Source: Lachnospiraceae bacterium | GTDB lineage: Bacteria; Bacillota; Clostridia; Lachnospirales; Lachnospiraceae | DNA: 20,371 nucleotides | Direction of reading: 5' to 3' | NCBI GenBank assembly: GCA_003447895.1 | Contig: DLYC01000077.1 | Coordinates: 1 to 20,371, forward strand | Part shown: positions 8,144 to 16,897 of the stretch, piece after piece | Layout: each line of letters begins with the position of its first letter | How positions within the stretch are numbered: the stretch's first letter is position 1 | Made by a program: the position numbers and the translations under genes | Notes under the pieces: generated by a model | Told to the model about the DNA's origin: nothing | Databases searched by the model: none | Seen by the model: only the letters and a program-made list of their open reading frames with translations

Positions 8144-8781
8144 ACGACTATATTACGATCGCCCTGACGAAGGGACGTCTTGCCAACAAAACAATGGAGC
8201 TTCTTGAAAAGGCGGGCTATACATGCGAGGAGCTTGGGGAGAAGGGATCGAGAAAACTGATCTTTACAAACGAGGAGCAGAAACTCCGGTTCTTTCTGGC
8301 CAAGGGCCCGGATGTGCCCACGTATGTCGAATACGGCGCGGCGGATATCGGTGTCGTCGGATCGGATATCATCATGGAGGAAAACCGCCGGGTCTATGAA
8401 GTCCTGGACCTGGGATTCGGAAAGTGCAGAATGTGCGTGTGCGGTCCCGCCGAAGCACTGGATCTCTTAAAGCACCATGAAATGATCCGCGTGACATCCA
8501 AATACCCGAATATCGCGAGGGAATACTTCTACAACCGAAAGCATCAGACGGTGGATATCATCAAGCTGAACGGCTCCGTGGAACTGGGGCCCATCGTGGA
8601 GCTTGGCGATGTGATCGTCGATATTGTGGAGACGGGCTCAACGCTCAGGGAGAACGGGCTTTCCGTTCTCGAGGAGGTCTGCCCCATATCCGCGAGAATG
8701 ATCGTCAATCAGGTGTCCATGCAGATGAAGACGAGAAGGATCCGGGAGATGATCGGCAATATCCGGGACTGCCTGGAATAA
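8140..8781 (+). CDS. hisG: ATP phosphoribosyltransferase catalytic subunit, short form HisG
   Basis: This 213-residue enzyme condenses ATP and PRPP, the committed step of histidine synthesis. Its length is that of the short form, which lacks the C-terminal regulatory domain and depends on HisZ, encoded immediately upstream. It shows the start ITIALTKGRLANKTMELLEKAGY, the block ADIGVVGSDIIMEE and the PRPP-binding loop DIVETGSTLRENGL (about residues 165-178). The start is GTG within the GTGA overlap with hisZ, with GGAGG five bases upstream, so translational coupling is likely. Confidence 0.95.
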   Translation: MNDYITIALTKGRLANKTMELLEKAGYTCEELGEKGSRKLIFTNEEQKLRFFLAKGPDVPTYVEYGAADIGVVGSDIIMEENRRVYEVLDLGFGKCRMCVCGPAEALDLLKHHEMIRVTSKYPNIAREYFYNRKHQTVDIIKLNGSVELGPIVELGDVIVDIVETGSTLRENGLSVLEEVCPISARMIVNQVSMQMKTRRIREMIGNIRDCLE

Positions 8782-8849
8782 GCCGCGGGGCATTCGGACA
8801 GACACAGCATTCACGGCAAAGCGGCAGGATACTTTAGGGAGTGAGCAGG

Positions 8850-10169
8850 ATGAGAACAGTTAAACTGGATAAGAATACAAGAGACAAAGCGCTTGAGAAA
8901 CTGATCGGACGCGGCGCGTCCGGGTACGGTGAGTACGAAAAGACAGTCCGGGAGATCATCGGTACTGTGCGGGAAAAGGGTGATCAGGCGCTCATTGAAT
9001 ACGGAAAGAAATTTGACCGCTGTGAACTCACCCCGGAGACGCTGCGCGTCTCCGAGGAGGAGATCCGGGAGGCCTATGAGTCGCTCGACCCCGCGTTCAT
9101 CGAAGTCATGAAGAAGGCCGCGGAGAACATCAGGGACTATCATGCGAAGCAGAAGAGGACCAGCTGGATCACGACAAGGGAGGACGGTGTGATCCTGGGG
9201 CAGAAGATCACGCCGATCGAAGTCTCGGGGTGCTACGTGCCCGGCGGAAGAGCGGTCTATCCCTCGAGCGTTCTGATGAACATTGTGCCGGCCAAGGTGG
9301 CAGGCGTATCCAGGATCGTCATGTGCACGCCGCCCGGAAAAGACGGGAAGGCGGCAGCGGGAACCGTTGTCGCGGCCGATATCGCCGGCGCGGATGAGAT
9401 CTACAAGGTCGGCGGCGCCCAGGCGATCGCCGCGATGGCTTACGGCACGGAGACAGTTCCGAAAACCGACAAGATCACGGGACCCGGCAACATCTTTGTC
9501 GCTCTGGCCAAAAAGGAATGCTTCGGCGTCACGGGAATTGATTCCGTGGCGGGCCCCAGTGAGATCCTGGTCATTGCGGACGAGACGGCGAACCCGAGGT
9601 TTGTCGCGGCAGACCTTCTGTCCCAGGCGGAACATGACCCCATGGCCAGCGCCATCCTTCTTACAACGGATGAAAACCTTGCCAAAGCGGTCTCCGACCA
9701 GATCGACGGCTTCTTAAAGACACTGTCGAGGGCCGAGATCATCCGCAGGTCCCTCGAAGACTACGGCTATATTTTTATCGGCGATTCCATGGACGACCTG
9801 ATCGACGCGGCCAATACGATCGCCTCGGAGCACCTCGAGATCATCACGGCGAATCCCTATGAAGTGATGACGAGGATCCGGAATGCCGGGGCTATTTTCC
9901 TCGGCAGCTATTCGTCGGAACCCCTGGGGGACTATTTTGCAGGTCCCAACCACATCCTTCCGACAAACGGGACAGCGAGATTTTTCTCGCCGCTCGGAGT
10001 GGATGATTTCGTAAAGAAGAGCAGCATCATCTCTTATTCGAAGGAGGCGCTCAGAGCCGTTCACAAAGATATCGAGCTGTTTGCTCTTAACGAGGGACTG
10101 ACAGCGCATGCCAACTCGATCGCCGTGCGCTTTGAAGGAGAGGACGCTTCGACAGGGAGGAAAGAATGA
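8850..10169 (+). CDS. hisD: Histidinol dehydrogenase HisD
   Basis: This 439-residue, zinc-dependent, NAD-linked enzyme catalyses the last two oxidations of histidine synthesis (histidinol to histidine). Motifs in order are CYVPGGRAVYPSSVLMN (about residues 128-144), KITGPGN, AGPSEILVIAD, LLSQAEHD (about 256-263), GPNHILPT (about 364-371) and AHANSI near the C-terminus. I place the start at ATG 8850 with AGGGAG upstream, not at the in-frame GTG at 8841, which lies within that ribosome-binding site. It is separated from hisG by 68 bases without an obvious terminator and overlaps hisB by four bases. Confidence 0.95.
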   Translation: MRTVKLDKNTRDKALEKLIGRGASGYGEYEKTVREIIGTVREKGDQALIEYGKKFDRCELTPETLRVSEEEIREAYESLDPAFIEVMKKAAENIRDYHAKQKRTSWITTREDGVILGQKITPIEVSGCYVPGGRAVYPSSVLMNIVPAKVAGVSRIVMCTPPGKDGKAAAGTVVAADIAGADEIYKVGGAQAIAAMAYGTETVPKTDKITGPGNIFVALAKKECFGVTGIDSVAGPSEILVIADETANPRFVAADLLSQAEHDPMASAILLTTDENLAKAVSDQIDGFLKTLSRAEIIRRSLEDYGYIFIGDSMDDLIDAANTIASEHLEIITANPYEVMTRIRNAGAIFLGSYSSEPLGDYFAGPNHILPTNGTARFFSPLGVDDFVKKSSIISYSKEALRAVHKDIELFALNEGLTAHANSIAVRFEGEDASTGRKE

Positions 10170-10765
10170 TCATGGAAAAAAGGATTTCGGAAGTCCGCAG
10201 AACGACGGGAGAGACCGATATTACCATGCGCTTTTGCCTCGACGGAAGCGGCAGGGCGGAGCTGTCCACCGGGATCGGCTTTTTTGACCACATGATGGAC
10301 GCCTTCACAAGGCACGGACTGTTCGACCTGAGCCTTCAGGCGAAAGGAGATCTTCATGTGGACGGGCATCACACGGTCGAGGACACAGGGATCGTGCTTG
10401 GGCAGGCGATCCGGGAAGCGGTCGGGGACAAAAAGGGAATCCGGCGGTACGGATACTTCGTCCTTCCCATGGATGAAGCGCTGATCCTCTGCGCGGTGGA
10501 CCTCTGCGGACGTCCGTATTTTGTCATGGAAGGAGAGCCCATAAATGCCCCGATGGTGGGAGATTTCGACACGGAACTGGTCAGGGAGTTTTTCTATTCC
10601 GTCTCTTACAGCGCGGCCATGAATCTCCACTTCCGGATCCTTTCCGGCACAAACGCGCATCACATCATTGAGGGAATGTTCAAGTGCTTCTCCAAGGCTC
10701 TCGATATGGCAACGCAGAGAGAAGAGAGGATCACAGACGTTCTGAGCACCAAAGGCAGTCTGTAA
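10166..10765 (+). CDS. hisB: Imidazoleglycerol-phosphate dehydratase HisB
   Basis: This 199-residue monofunctional dehydratase converts imidazole glycerol phosphate to imidazole acetol phosphate. Metal-binding histidine motifs are present: FDHMMDAFTRHG, DGHHTVEDTGIVLGQA and TNAHHIIEG, each typical of IGPD. There is no fused histidinol phosphatase domain, as usual in Firmicutes. The start overlaps the hisD stop (ATGA), with GGAGG five bases before the ATG. Confidence 0.95.
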   Translation: MIMEKRISEVRRTTGETDITMRFCLDGSGRAELSTGIGFFDHMMDAFTRHGLFDLSLQAKGDLHVDGHHTVEDTGIVLGQAIREAVGDKKGIRRYGYFVLPMDEALILCAVDLCGRPYFVMEGEPINAPMVGDFDTELVREFFYSVSYSAAMNLHFRILSGTNAHHIIEGMFKCFSKALDMATQREERITDVLSTKGSL

Positions 10766-10791
10766 AAACAGCATCAAAACCGAGGAAAACA

Positions 10792-12135
10792 ATGGATACA
10801 CAGTACAAACAGCTGATCCCCGCGATCTATCTCTTTCAGGGGAAGGCAGTGAAGAATCTCTCCGATCACAGTGTGGTCAGCGAGGATCCCGCGGCACTGG
10901 CGGCGGAATATGACAACGGATTTACCGACGCGGTCATGATCTTTGATCTGTCCGGTTCGGACAAGGAACAGGAAGCGCACAACGACGTGATCAGGCAGAT
11001 CTGCGAGTGCACCCGTGTGCCTGTAATGGCCGCGGGCGGCATCAAGCGGATGGAAGATGTCAAAAAATTCCTGTATGCGGGATGCTCCCTGGCTTATCTG
11101 GATCTGTCCGAAGAAGGAAACGCGCTCCTTGCGGCGGAAGTCTCCGACAAATTCGGCCGCGACAGGATCGGCGCCCTGTTTGCTTCCGAAGAGGAGCTCC
11201 TTGGCAGAGCTGAGCTCATAAAGGGAAAGATCTCCCGCCTTCTTTATATCGGTGAGGAGCCGTTTGCAGGCCTCTCTGACGACGCCGAAGAGGCGCTCAG
11301 GGCTTCCGAAGAGGAAGGCCGGATTCCCGTGACGGCACAGATCAGCGAATCCATGTGCGTCAGAGAGTCCCTCACACCGGAAAAGATTGACGGTGTGACC
11401 GGAAACGGCGTAAACAAGAGGATCGGCAAGCTTTCCTTTGTGAGAAACAAGCTCGTATCATCGGGAATTCCGGTCAGAGTAAGAAAAGCATCCCATTCAT
11501 GGGAGGAATTCAAACTCGGACCTGACGGGCTTTTGCCCGTTGTCGTCCAGGAGGCCTCGACGGACCAGGTCCTCATGGTGGCCTACATGAATGAAGAGGC
11601 CTATAACAGGACGGTCGCGACCGGAAGAATGACCTACTGGTCCAGAAGCAGGAAAGAAATCTGGGTGAAGGGACTTACCAGCGGCCACTACCAGTTCGTC
11701 CGCTCTCTGACCGCGGACTGTGACATGGACACGCTCCTTGCCAAAGTCGACCAGATCGGCGCTGCCTGCCACACGGGGAGCCACTCCTGCTTTTTTAACG
11801 AGATCCAGAAAGAAGAGGGGAAGGAAATCTTCAATCCCCAGAAGGTTCTTCTTAACGACTACAACACGATCGTCCATCGAAAAGAGCACCCCAAAAAGGG
11901 GTCCTATACCAATTATCTCTTCGACAAGGGGATTGACAAAATGCTCAAGAAGCTGGGAGAAGAGGCGACGGAGATCATCATCGCCGCCAAGAACCCCAAT
12001 CCCAATGAGATCGTCTACGAGATCTCCGATTACCTTTACCATCTCATGGTTGTGATGGCCCAGAAGGGGATCACCTGGGACGATGTGACAGAGGAACTTG
12101 CCAGAAGACAGAAAAAAGAAGAGAATGATTCTTGA
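10792..12135 (+). CDS. hisI: HisIE (phosphoribosyl-AMP cyclohydrolase / phosphoribosyl-ATP pyrophosphatase) with N-terminal HisA/HisF-like domain
   Basis: This 447-residue three-part fusion covers steps 2 and 3 of histidine synthesis. Residues about 240-345 are HisI (WSRSRKEIWVKGLTSGHYQ, then DCDMDTLL, CHTGSHSCF with the metal-binding Asp/Cys set). Residues about 350-447 are HisE (KLGEEATEIIIAAKN, EISDYLYHLMV). Residues about 7-225 resemble a HisA/HisF barrel: LIPAIYLFQGKAVK aligns with the family start IPALDL.DGK.V, followed by VPVMAAGGIKRMEDVKKFLYAG. The first catalytic Asp is replaced by Tyr13, and the second (as in ALD/AID) is apparently lost in IGALFASEEEL, so the domain looks catalytically dead. 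The ATG at 10792 is preceded by GAGG; upstream in-frame codons lie inside hisB. hisA and hisF themselves are not in this window. Confidence 0.9.
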   Translation: MDTQYKQLIPAIYLFQGKAVKNLSDHSVVSEDPAALAAEYDNGFTDAVMIFDLSGSDKEQEAHNDVIRQICECTRVPVMAAGGIKRMEDVKKFLYAGCSLAYLDLSEEGNALLAAEVSDKFGRDRIGALFASEEELLGRAELIKGKISRLLYIGEEPFAGLSDDAEEALRASEEEGRIPVTAQISESMCVRESLTPEKIDGVTGNGVNKRIGKLSFVRNKLVSSGIPVRVRKASHSWEEFKLGPDGLLPVVVQEASTDQVLMVAYMNEEAYNRTVATGRMTYWSRSRKEIWVKGLTSGHYQFVRSLTADCDMDTLLAKVDQIGAACHTGSHSCFFNEIQKEEGKEIFNPQKVLLNDYNTIVHRKEHPKKGSYTNYLFDKGIDKMLKKLGEEATEIIIAAKNPNPNEIVYEISDYLYHLMVVMAQKGITWDDVTEELARRQKKEENDS

Positions 12136-12160
12136 CAGGATGGGATCCTTCTGCTATGTT
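12132..12160 (+). promoter_or_regulatory. Promoter of the rplU-prp-rpmA operon
   Basis: A -35 TTGACA (12132-12137) overlaps the hisIE stop codon. After a 17-base spacer comes the -10 TATGTT (12155-12160), a 4/6 match. Transcription would start near 12167, leaving a leader of about 120 bases before rplU. No terminator for the his operon is visible here, so some read-through from his is possible. Confidence 0.6.
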
Positions 12161-12166
12161 ATTTGA

Positions 12167-12289
12167 GTATGCCGCATGATGAGGCTTTTTATGTGCTGCG
12201 CTGTATGGTACTGCAGAACAGCAGCACGGAAAGTGTCCCGAAAAGGGATCGCCGCAATCAGCGAGTTTTTATAAGAAGGAGGTACCAGA
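12167..12289 (+). promoter_or_regulatory. Structured 5' leader of rplU (candidate L21 leader)
   Basis: The untranslated leader of the L21 operon folds locally. GTGCTG plus CTGT (12193-12198, 12201-12204) pair with ACAG plus CAGCAC (12218-12227), leaving a 2-base bulge. A second small hairpin TCCC/GGGA (12236-12239 with 12245-12248) closes a GAAAA loop. Firmicutes rplU genes commonly carry an L21 leader element thought to allow autoregulation. Position and structure fit, but I could not match the covariance model by eye. Confidence 0.5.
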
Positions 12290-12595
12290 ATGTACGCAAT
12301 TATCGCAACAGGTGGCAAGCAGTACAAAGTTTCCGAGGGAGATATCATCGATATCGAGAAGATCGAGGGCGAGAGTGGCACAGAGGTCACTTTTGACAAG
12401 GTAATCTGCATCGGCGGTGACACCATGAAGGTCGGCGAGGACGTCGCTTCCGCAACTGTCACAGGAACTGTTATGGATCAGGGCAAGGGCAAAAAGGTTG
12501 TTGTCTATCACTACAAGAGAAAGACCGGCTATCACAAAAAGAACGGTCACAGACAGCTCTTTACCCGCGTGAAGATCGACAAGATCAACGGCTGA
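12290..12595 (+). CDS. rplU: 50S ribosomal protein L21
   Basis: This 101-residue large-subunit protein binds 23S rRNA. The start MYAIIATGGKQYKVSEGDIIDIEKI and the end YKRKTGYHKKNGHRQLFTRVKI are diagnostic of L21, and the length is standard. AAGGAGG lies upstream of the ATG. It heads the conserved rplU-prp-rpmA cluster. Confidence 0.98.
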   Translation: MYAIIATGGKQYKVSEGDIIDIEKIEGESGTEVTFDKVICIGGDTMKVGEDVASATVTGTVMDQGKGKKVVVYHYKRKTGYHKKNGHRQLFTRVKIDKING

Positions 12596-12626
12596 TCAGT
12601 TCAGACCGGACAGAGAATGATCTGAA

Positions 12627-12983
12627 ATGATCCGGGTTACGATCCAGAAAGAGAAGGGGGCCTACAAGTCCTTTATCTGCACCGGACACGCGGAATATGC
12701 ATCAAACAGGGGGCTCAGAGGACTTCTGAATCCTCAGGGAGATGTGGTCTGCGCAGGCGTATCCGCCATAGTCATAAACACAGTCAACTGCCTGGAGGAT
12801 CTTCTCCATGAAGACATCGGATATGATTATGATGATAAAGAAGGCGGTCTTCTGACCTGCGTTTTCCGAAGTGCACCAACCAATGAAGCATCACTTCTCA
12901 TCGACTCCATGATCCACGGACTTAAGTGGATCCGGAAGGAATACGGTGAGAGATATCTGAAATTCGAAATCGAGGAGGTATAG
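12627..12983 (+). CDS. prp: Ribosomal-processing cysteine protease Prp
   Basis: This 118-residue cysteine protease (YsxB family) removes the N-terminal extension of ribosomal protein L27, a step essential in Firmicutes such as Staphylococcus. The catalytic dyad is visible as His21 in CTGHAEYA and Cys42 in [17 protein letters not shown]. The gene lies between rplU and rpmA as usual. Its ribosome-binding site is poor (AGAGA), while rpmA has a good one two bases beyond the prp stop, which fits low protease and high L27 output. The matching cleavage motif is present in L27 here. Confidence 0.96.
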   Translation: MIRVTIQKEKGAYKSFICTGHAEYASNRGLRGLLNPQGDVVCAGVSAIVINTVNCLEDLLHEDIGYDYDDKEGGLLTCVFRSAPTNEASLLIDSMIHGLKWIRKEYGERYLKFEIEEV

Positions 12984-12985
12984 AC

Positions 12986-13276
12986 ATGTTAAATTTGAAC
13001 CTTCAGTTCTTCGCCCATAAAAAGGGAATGGGATCCACCAAGAACGGTCGTGATTCCAACGCTAAGAGACTCGGCGCTAAGAGAGCTGACGGCCAGTTCG
13101 TTAAGGCCGGCAACATCCTTTACAGACAGCGCGGCACCAGCATTCACCCCGGCCTCAATGTAGGAATCGGCGGTGATGACACCCTGTATGCTCTGACCGA
13201 CGGAATCCTTCGCTTTGAGCGCGTAGGTAAGGACAGGAAGAGAGCTTCTGTTCATCCCGTAGAGGCGAAGCAGTAA
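12986..13276 (+). CDS. rpmA: 50S ribosomal protein L27, precursor with Prp cleavage site
   Basis: This 96-residue L27 lies near the peptidyl-transferase centre. The body [30 protein letters not shown] is the standard L27 start, preceded by a nine-residue extension MLNLNLQFF. Prp-dependent Firmicutes cut such an extension between Phe9 and Ala10 ([11 protein letters not shown]). Mature L27 would therefore start at Ala10. GAGG (within GGAGGTATAGAC) lies before the ATG, and a terminator follows the gene. Confidence 0.98.
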   Translation: MLNLNLQFFAHKKGMGSTKNGRDSNAKRLGAKRADGQFVKAGNILYRQRGTSIHPGLNVGIGGDDTLYALTDGILRFERVGKDRKRASVHPVEAKQ

Positions 13277-13305
13277 TACTGCAGGGAATACCGTATGAAT
13301 GTGAG

Positions 13306-13346
13306 GACTTCAGGCAGACGTCAATGAGCTCTGTCTGAAGTCTTTT
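13306..13346 (+). terminator. Intrinsic terminator after rpmA
   Basis: A 13-pair stem (13306-13318 with 13330-13342, one G-T pair) closes an 11-base loop and is followed directly by TTTT. It closes the rplU-prp-rpmA transcription unit. Read-through, or an undetected promoter in 13347-13392, must supply obgE. Confidence 0.8.
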
Positions 13347-13386
13347 GCTATCACGCAGGGAATATCCCCGATATAAGGAGTAATAA

Positions 13387-14682
<1,296 letters not shown>

Positions 14683-14729
14683 GCGCGCCCTGCCTTCACA
14701 ACCAAACATAAAGGAGTCAATATACAATT

Positions 14730-15020
14730 ATGCTTACCAGTAAACAGAGATCCTATCTGATCGGCCTTTCCAATCAGCTCGATCCGGTAGTGATGATCGG
14801 AAAAAACGGAGTCAGTCCCGAGACGGTCGTCTCCACAGAAGAAGCTTTCAATACGAGAGAACTTCTCAAAGGCGCGGTCATGAAGATGGCGCCCGAGACA
14901 CCCCGCGAGGCGGCGGAGACGCTTGCGGGAAGGACGCGCTCCCAGGTGGTCATGGTGATCGGAAGAAAGTTTGTCCTTTACAGACCTTTCAAAGAAAATC
15001 CGAAGATCATTCTCCCCTGA
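14730..15020 (+). CDS. yhbY: YhbY-type RNA-binding protein (CRM domain)
   Basis: This 96-residue single CRM (CRS1-YhbY) domain protein associates with pre-50S particles. It shows MLTSKQRSYLIGLSNQLDPVVMIGKNGVS with the GKNG loop typical of the fold, followed by the ELLKG stretch and the C-terminal QVVMVIGRKFVLYR strand. AAAGGAG lies upstream of the ATG. It lies between obgE and nadD, its usual place in Firmicutes, supporting a ribosome-assembly role. Confidence 0.93.
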   Translation: MLTSKQRSYLIGLSNQLDPVVMIGKNGVSPETVVSTEEAFNTRELLKGAVMKMAPETPREAAETLAGRTRSQVVMVIGRKFVLYRPFKENPKIILP

Positions 15021-15092
15021 CAGAGGGCGGTTGACCGGGTCCGGCTCTTACAGAACGCTCTTTTACACTTCCTGCAGACAAGGAGGGCTTTT

Positions 15093-15722
15093 ATGCATAC
15101 GGAAAATACAAAAATGAGGATCGGGATACTCGGCGGCACATTTGATCCGATCCATTACGGACATCTGATCATTGCGGAACAGGCAAGAGACCAGTACGCC
15201 CTTGACAAAGTTCTTCTGATCCCGTCCGGTCACTCCTATTTCAAGGATAACCGCAGGCAGAAAGTCCAGCCCCCGCAGATAAGACTTGAAATGACAAGGA
15301 TCGCGGCAGAAGGGTATGCTCCCTTTGAGGTATCGGACCTGGAAGTACTAAGACCGGGAAATACCTACAGCTTTGAGACCTTGGAGGCGCTGGCGGACCG
15401 GAATCCGGATGCGGAACTCTTCTTTATCGTCGGCGCGGATACGATCTGTTCTATGGATACCTGGAAAGAACCCGGGCGGCTTTTTGATGCCTGTACCGTT
15501 CTGGCTGCCATGCGGAAGGACCAGGTGGATCCCGACAGTTTCCGAAATTCCGTCAGGGCGCTGGAGGAAAAATACGGGGCTGTTATCCGCACGGTCGAGA
15601 TCCCCAATATAGGAATCTCTTCCACAGACATCCGGGAGAGAGTGGGGCGCAAAAAATCGATTCATTATCTCGTGCCGGATCCGCTCGAAAGATATATAAT
15701 AGAAAACGGGATCTACAGATGA
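15093..15722 (+). CDS. nadD: Nicotinate-nucleotide adenylyltransferase NadD
   Basis: This 209-residue enzyme joins nicotinate mononucleotide and ATP to form deamido-NAD, an essential step of NAD synthesis. It has the nucleotidyltransferase motif GILGGTFDPIHYGHLIIAEQA (about residues 11-31), the central FIVGADTICSMDTWKEP block and the C-terminal ISSTDIRERV (ISSTxIR) signature. AAGGAGG is six bases before ATG 15093, so the MHTENTK N-terminus is favoured over the internal Met8. Confidence 0.96.
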   Translation: MHTENTKMRIGILGGTFDPIHYGHLIIAEQARDQYALDKVLLIPSGHSYFKDNRRQKVQPPQIRLEMTRIAAEGYAPFEVSDLEVLRPGNTYSFETLEALADRNPDAELFFIVGADTICSMDTWKEPGRLFDACTVLAAMRKDQVDPDSFRNSVRALEEKYGAVIRTVEIPNIGISSTDIRERVGRKKSIHYLVPDPLERYIIENGIYR

Positions 15723-15790
15723 CAGAGGATTTTGGAAATCCGTGAGGTGTCACAGTGATTTCGGGAAGAACCTTGTAAAGGAGCAATTTT

Positions 15791-16387
15791 TTGAACAAAA
15801 AGGAACGTATCAATCTGATCAAAGAACTGGAATCTGAACTGGCATTCGGACGGTTCATTCACACGATGGGTGTGTCCGGAACCGCGTCCAATCTGGCGAT
15901 GTGTTATGGCGCCGAAATCGACAAGGCAGAACTTGCGGGTCTTCTCCATGACTGTGCCAAGTGCCTGAGTCTTTCCAAAATGCTCAAGATCTGTGAAAAG
16001 GCAGAGGTGCCGCTGACGGAACTGGAGAAAAACAGCAGCTCACTTCTGCATTCCAAGGCGGGAGCTGTTCTGGCCAGGGATAAGTACGGTGTGGAAGATG
16101 AGGATATACTGAACGCGATCCGCTATCATACCACAGGACGTCCCGGGATGAGTCTTCTTGAAAAGATCGTCTTCGTGGCTGACTACATTGAACCGGGAAG
16201 GGATACGGCTCCGAATCTTGCGCTTGTGCGAAAACTCGCCTATGAGAGCATAGACGAGTGCGTGCTTCAGATTCTCAAAGATACCCTGAGTTATCTGGGA
16301 GGGACGGGGACAAGCACAGATCCCATGACACAGAAAACCTATGACTATTACAGAAGATGTGATGAAGAGAGGAAATTTTATGAGTGA
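15791..16387 (+). CDS. yqeK: YqeK-family HD hydrolase (bis(5'-nucleosyl)-tetraphosphatase, symmetrical)
   Basis: This 198-residue HD-domain metalloenzyme belongs to the YqeK family, shown in other Firmicutes to split Ap4A symmetrically into ADP. Metal-binding residues are His24 (RFIHTMGV), His53-Asp54 (GLLHDCAK), a His near residue 86 (LLHSKAGA), IRYHTTGRPGM and the Asp of VFVADYIEPGR. The start is TTG with AAAGGAG seven bases upstream; no better ATG exists. It overlaps the rsfS start by eight bases, as in the common nadD-yqeK-rsfS operon. Confidence 0.93.
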   Translation: MNKKERINLIKELESELAFGRFIHTMGVSGTASNLAMCYGAEIDKAELAGLLHDCAKCLSLSKMLKICEKAEVPLTELEKNSSSLLHSKAGAVLARDKYGVEDEDILNAIRYHTTGRPGMSLLEKIVFVADYIEPGRDTAPNLALVRKLAYESIDECVLQILKDTLSYLGGTGTSTDPMTQKTYDYYRRCDEERKFYE

Positions 16388-16751
16388 AAACGCAAACACA
16401 AAGGAAAGATCGGCAGAGCTGGCCCGCGTTGCGATCGCCGCGCTTGAAGAAAAGAAAGCGGAAGATATCCGCGTGATCGACATCAGCGACGTTTCTGTTC
16501 TCGCGGACTATTTTATTATCGCGAACGGCTCCAACGGCCCGCAGATCCAGGCGCTTTCGGATGAAGTCAGCGAGAAGATGGAAAAGGCAGGCGCTGTCCT
16601 CAAGCAGATCGAGGGATATGACAATGCCAGCTGGGTCCTTCTTGACTTTGGCGATGTGATCATCCATATTTTCAACCGCGAATACAGACTTCTCTATGAT
16701 CTGGAGAGAATCTGGAGAGACGGCAAACAGGTGGACAAGGATCAGCTTTGA
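16380..16751 (+). CDS. rsfS: Ribosomal silencing factor RsfS
   Basis: This 123-residue protein binds L14 on the 50S subunit and blocks subunit joining in slow growth. The family core is IRVIDISDVSVLADYFIIANGSNGPQIQALSDEV and the later EGYDNASWVLLDFGDVIIHIFNREYRLLYDLERIW, both hallmarks of RsfS (Iojap). The ATG at 16380 follows GAGAGGAAA, while a longer in-frame start at 16341 lies deep inside yqeK without a ribosome-binding site. It is the last gene of the operon, before a strong terminator. Confidence 0.95.
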   Translation: MSENANTKERSAELARVAIAALEEKKAEDIRVIDISDVSVLADYFIIANGSNGPQIQALSDEVSEKMEKAGAVLKQIEGYDNASWVLLDFGDVIIHIFNREYRLLYDLERIWRDGKQVDKDQL

Positions 16752-16791
16752 TCCGGGGACCGCGCCCGATCCGGCAGATTCCGAAAATCAT

Positions 16792-16858
16792 AAGGAGCCT
16801 GTCCGCAGTGTAAATGCTCTTTAAAGGATTTACACTGCGGACAGGCTCCTTTTCTTTT
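16792..16858. terminator. Long perfect hairpin between convergent rsfS and lexA
   Basis: The arms 16792-16815 and 16828-16851 are perfectly complementary over 24 bases, with a 12-base loop containing CTTTAAAG. On the + strand the stem runs into TTTTCTTTT. On the - strand it is followed by TTATGATTTTC. It therefore probably works as a two-way terminator. The stem is far longer than any other terminator in the window. Confidence 0.85.
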
Positions 16859-16897
16859 ACAGGCCGGCCGGCAGGATAAGAGGAGTAACTCTGAGAG

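Noticed and set aside
10684..10791. N-terminal extension of HisIE into hisB
   Set aside because: The extra residues are the hisB sequence read in another frame, basic and unlike any domain; ATG 10792 has a ribosome-binding site and starts the HisA/F-like block.
12163..12396. Small open frame across the rplU leader
   Set aside because: It overlaps rplU out of frame, is rich in Arg and has no ribosome-binding site; the region is better read as an RNA leader.
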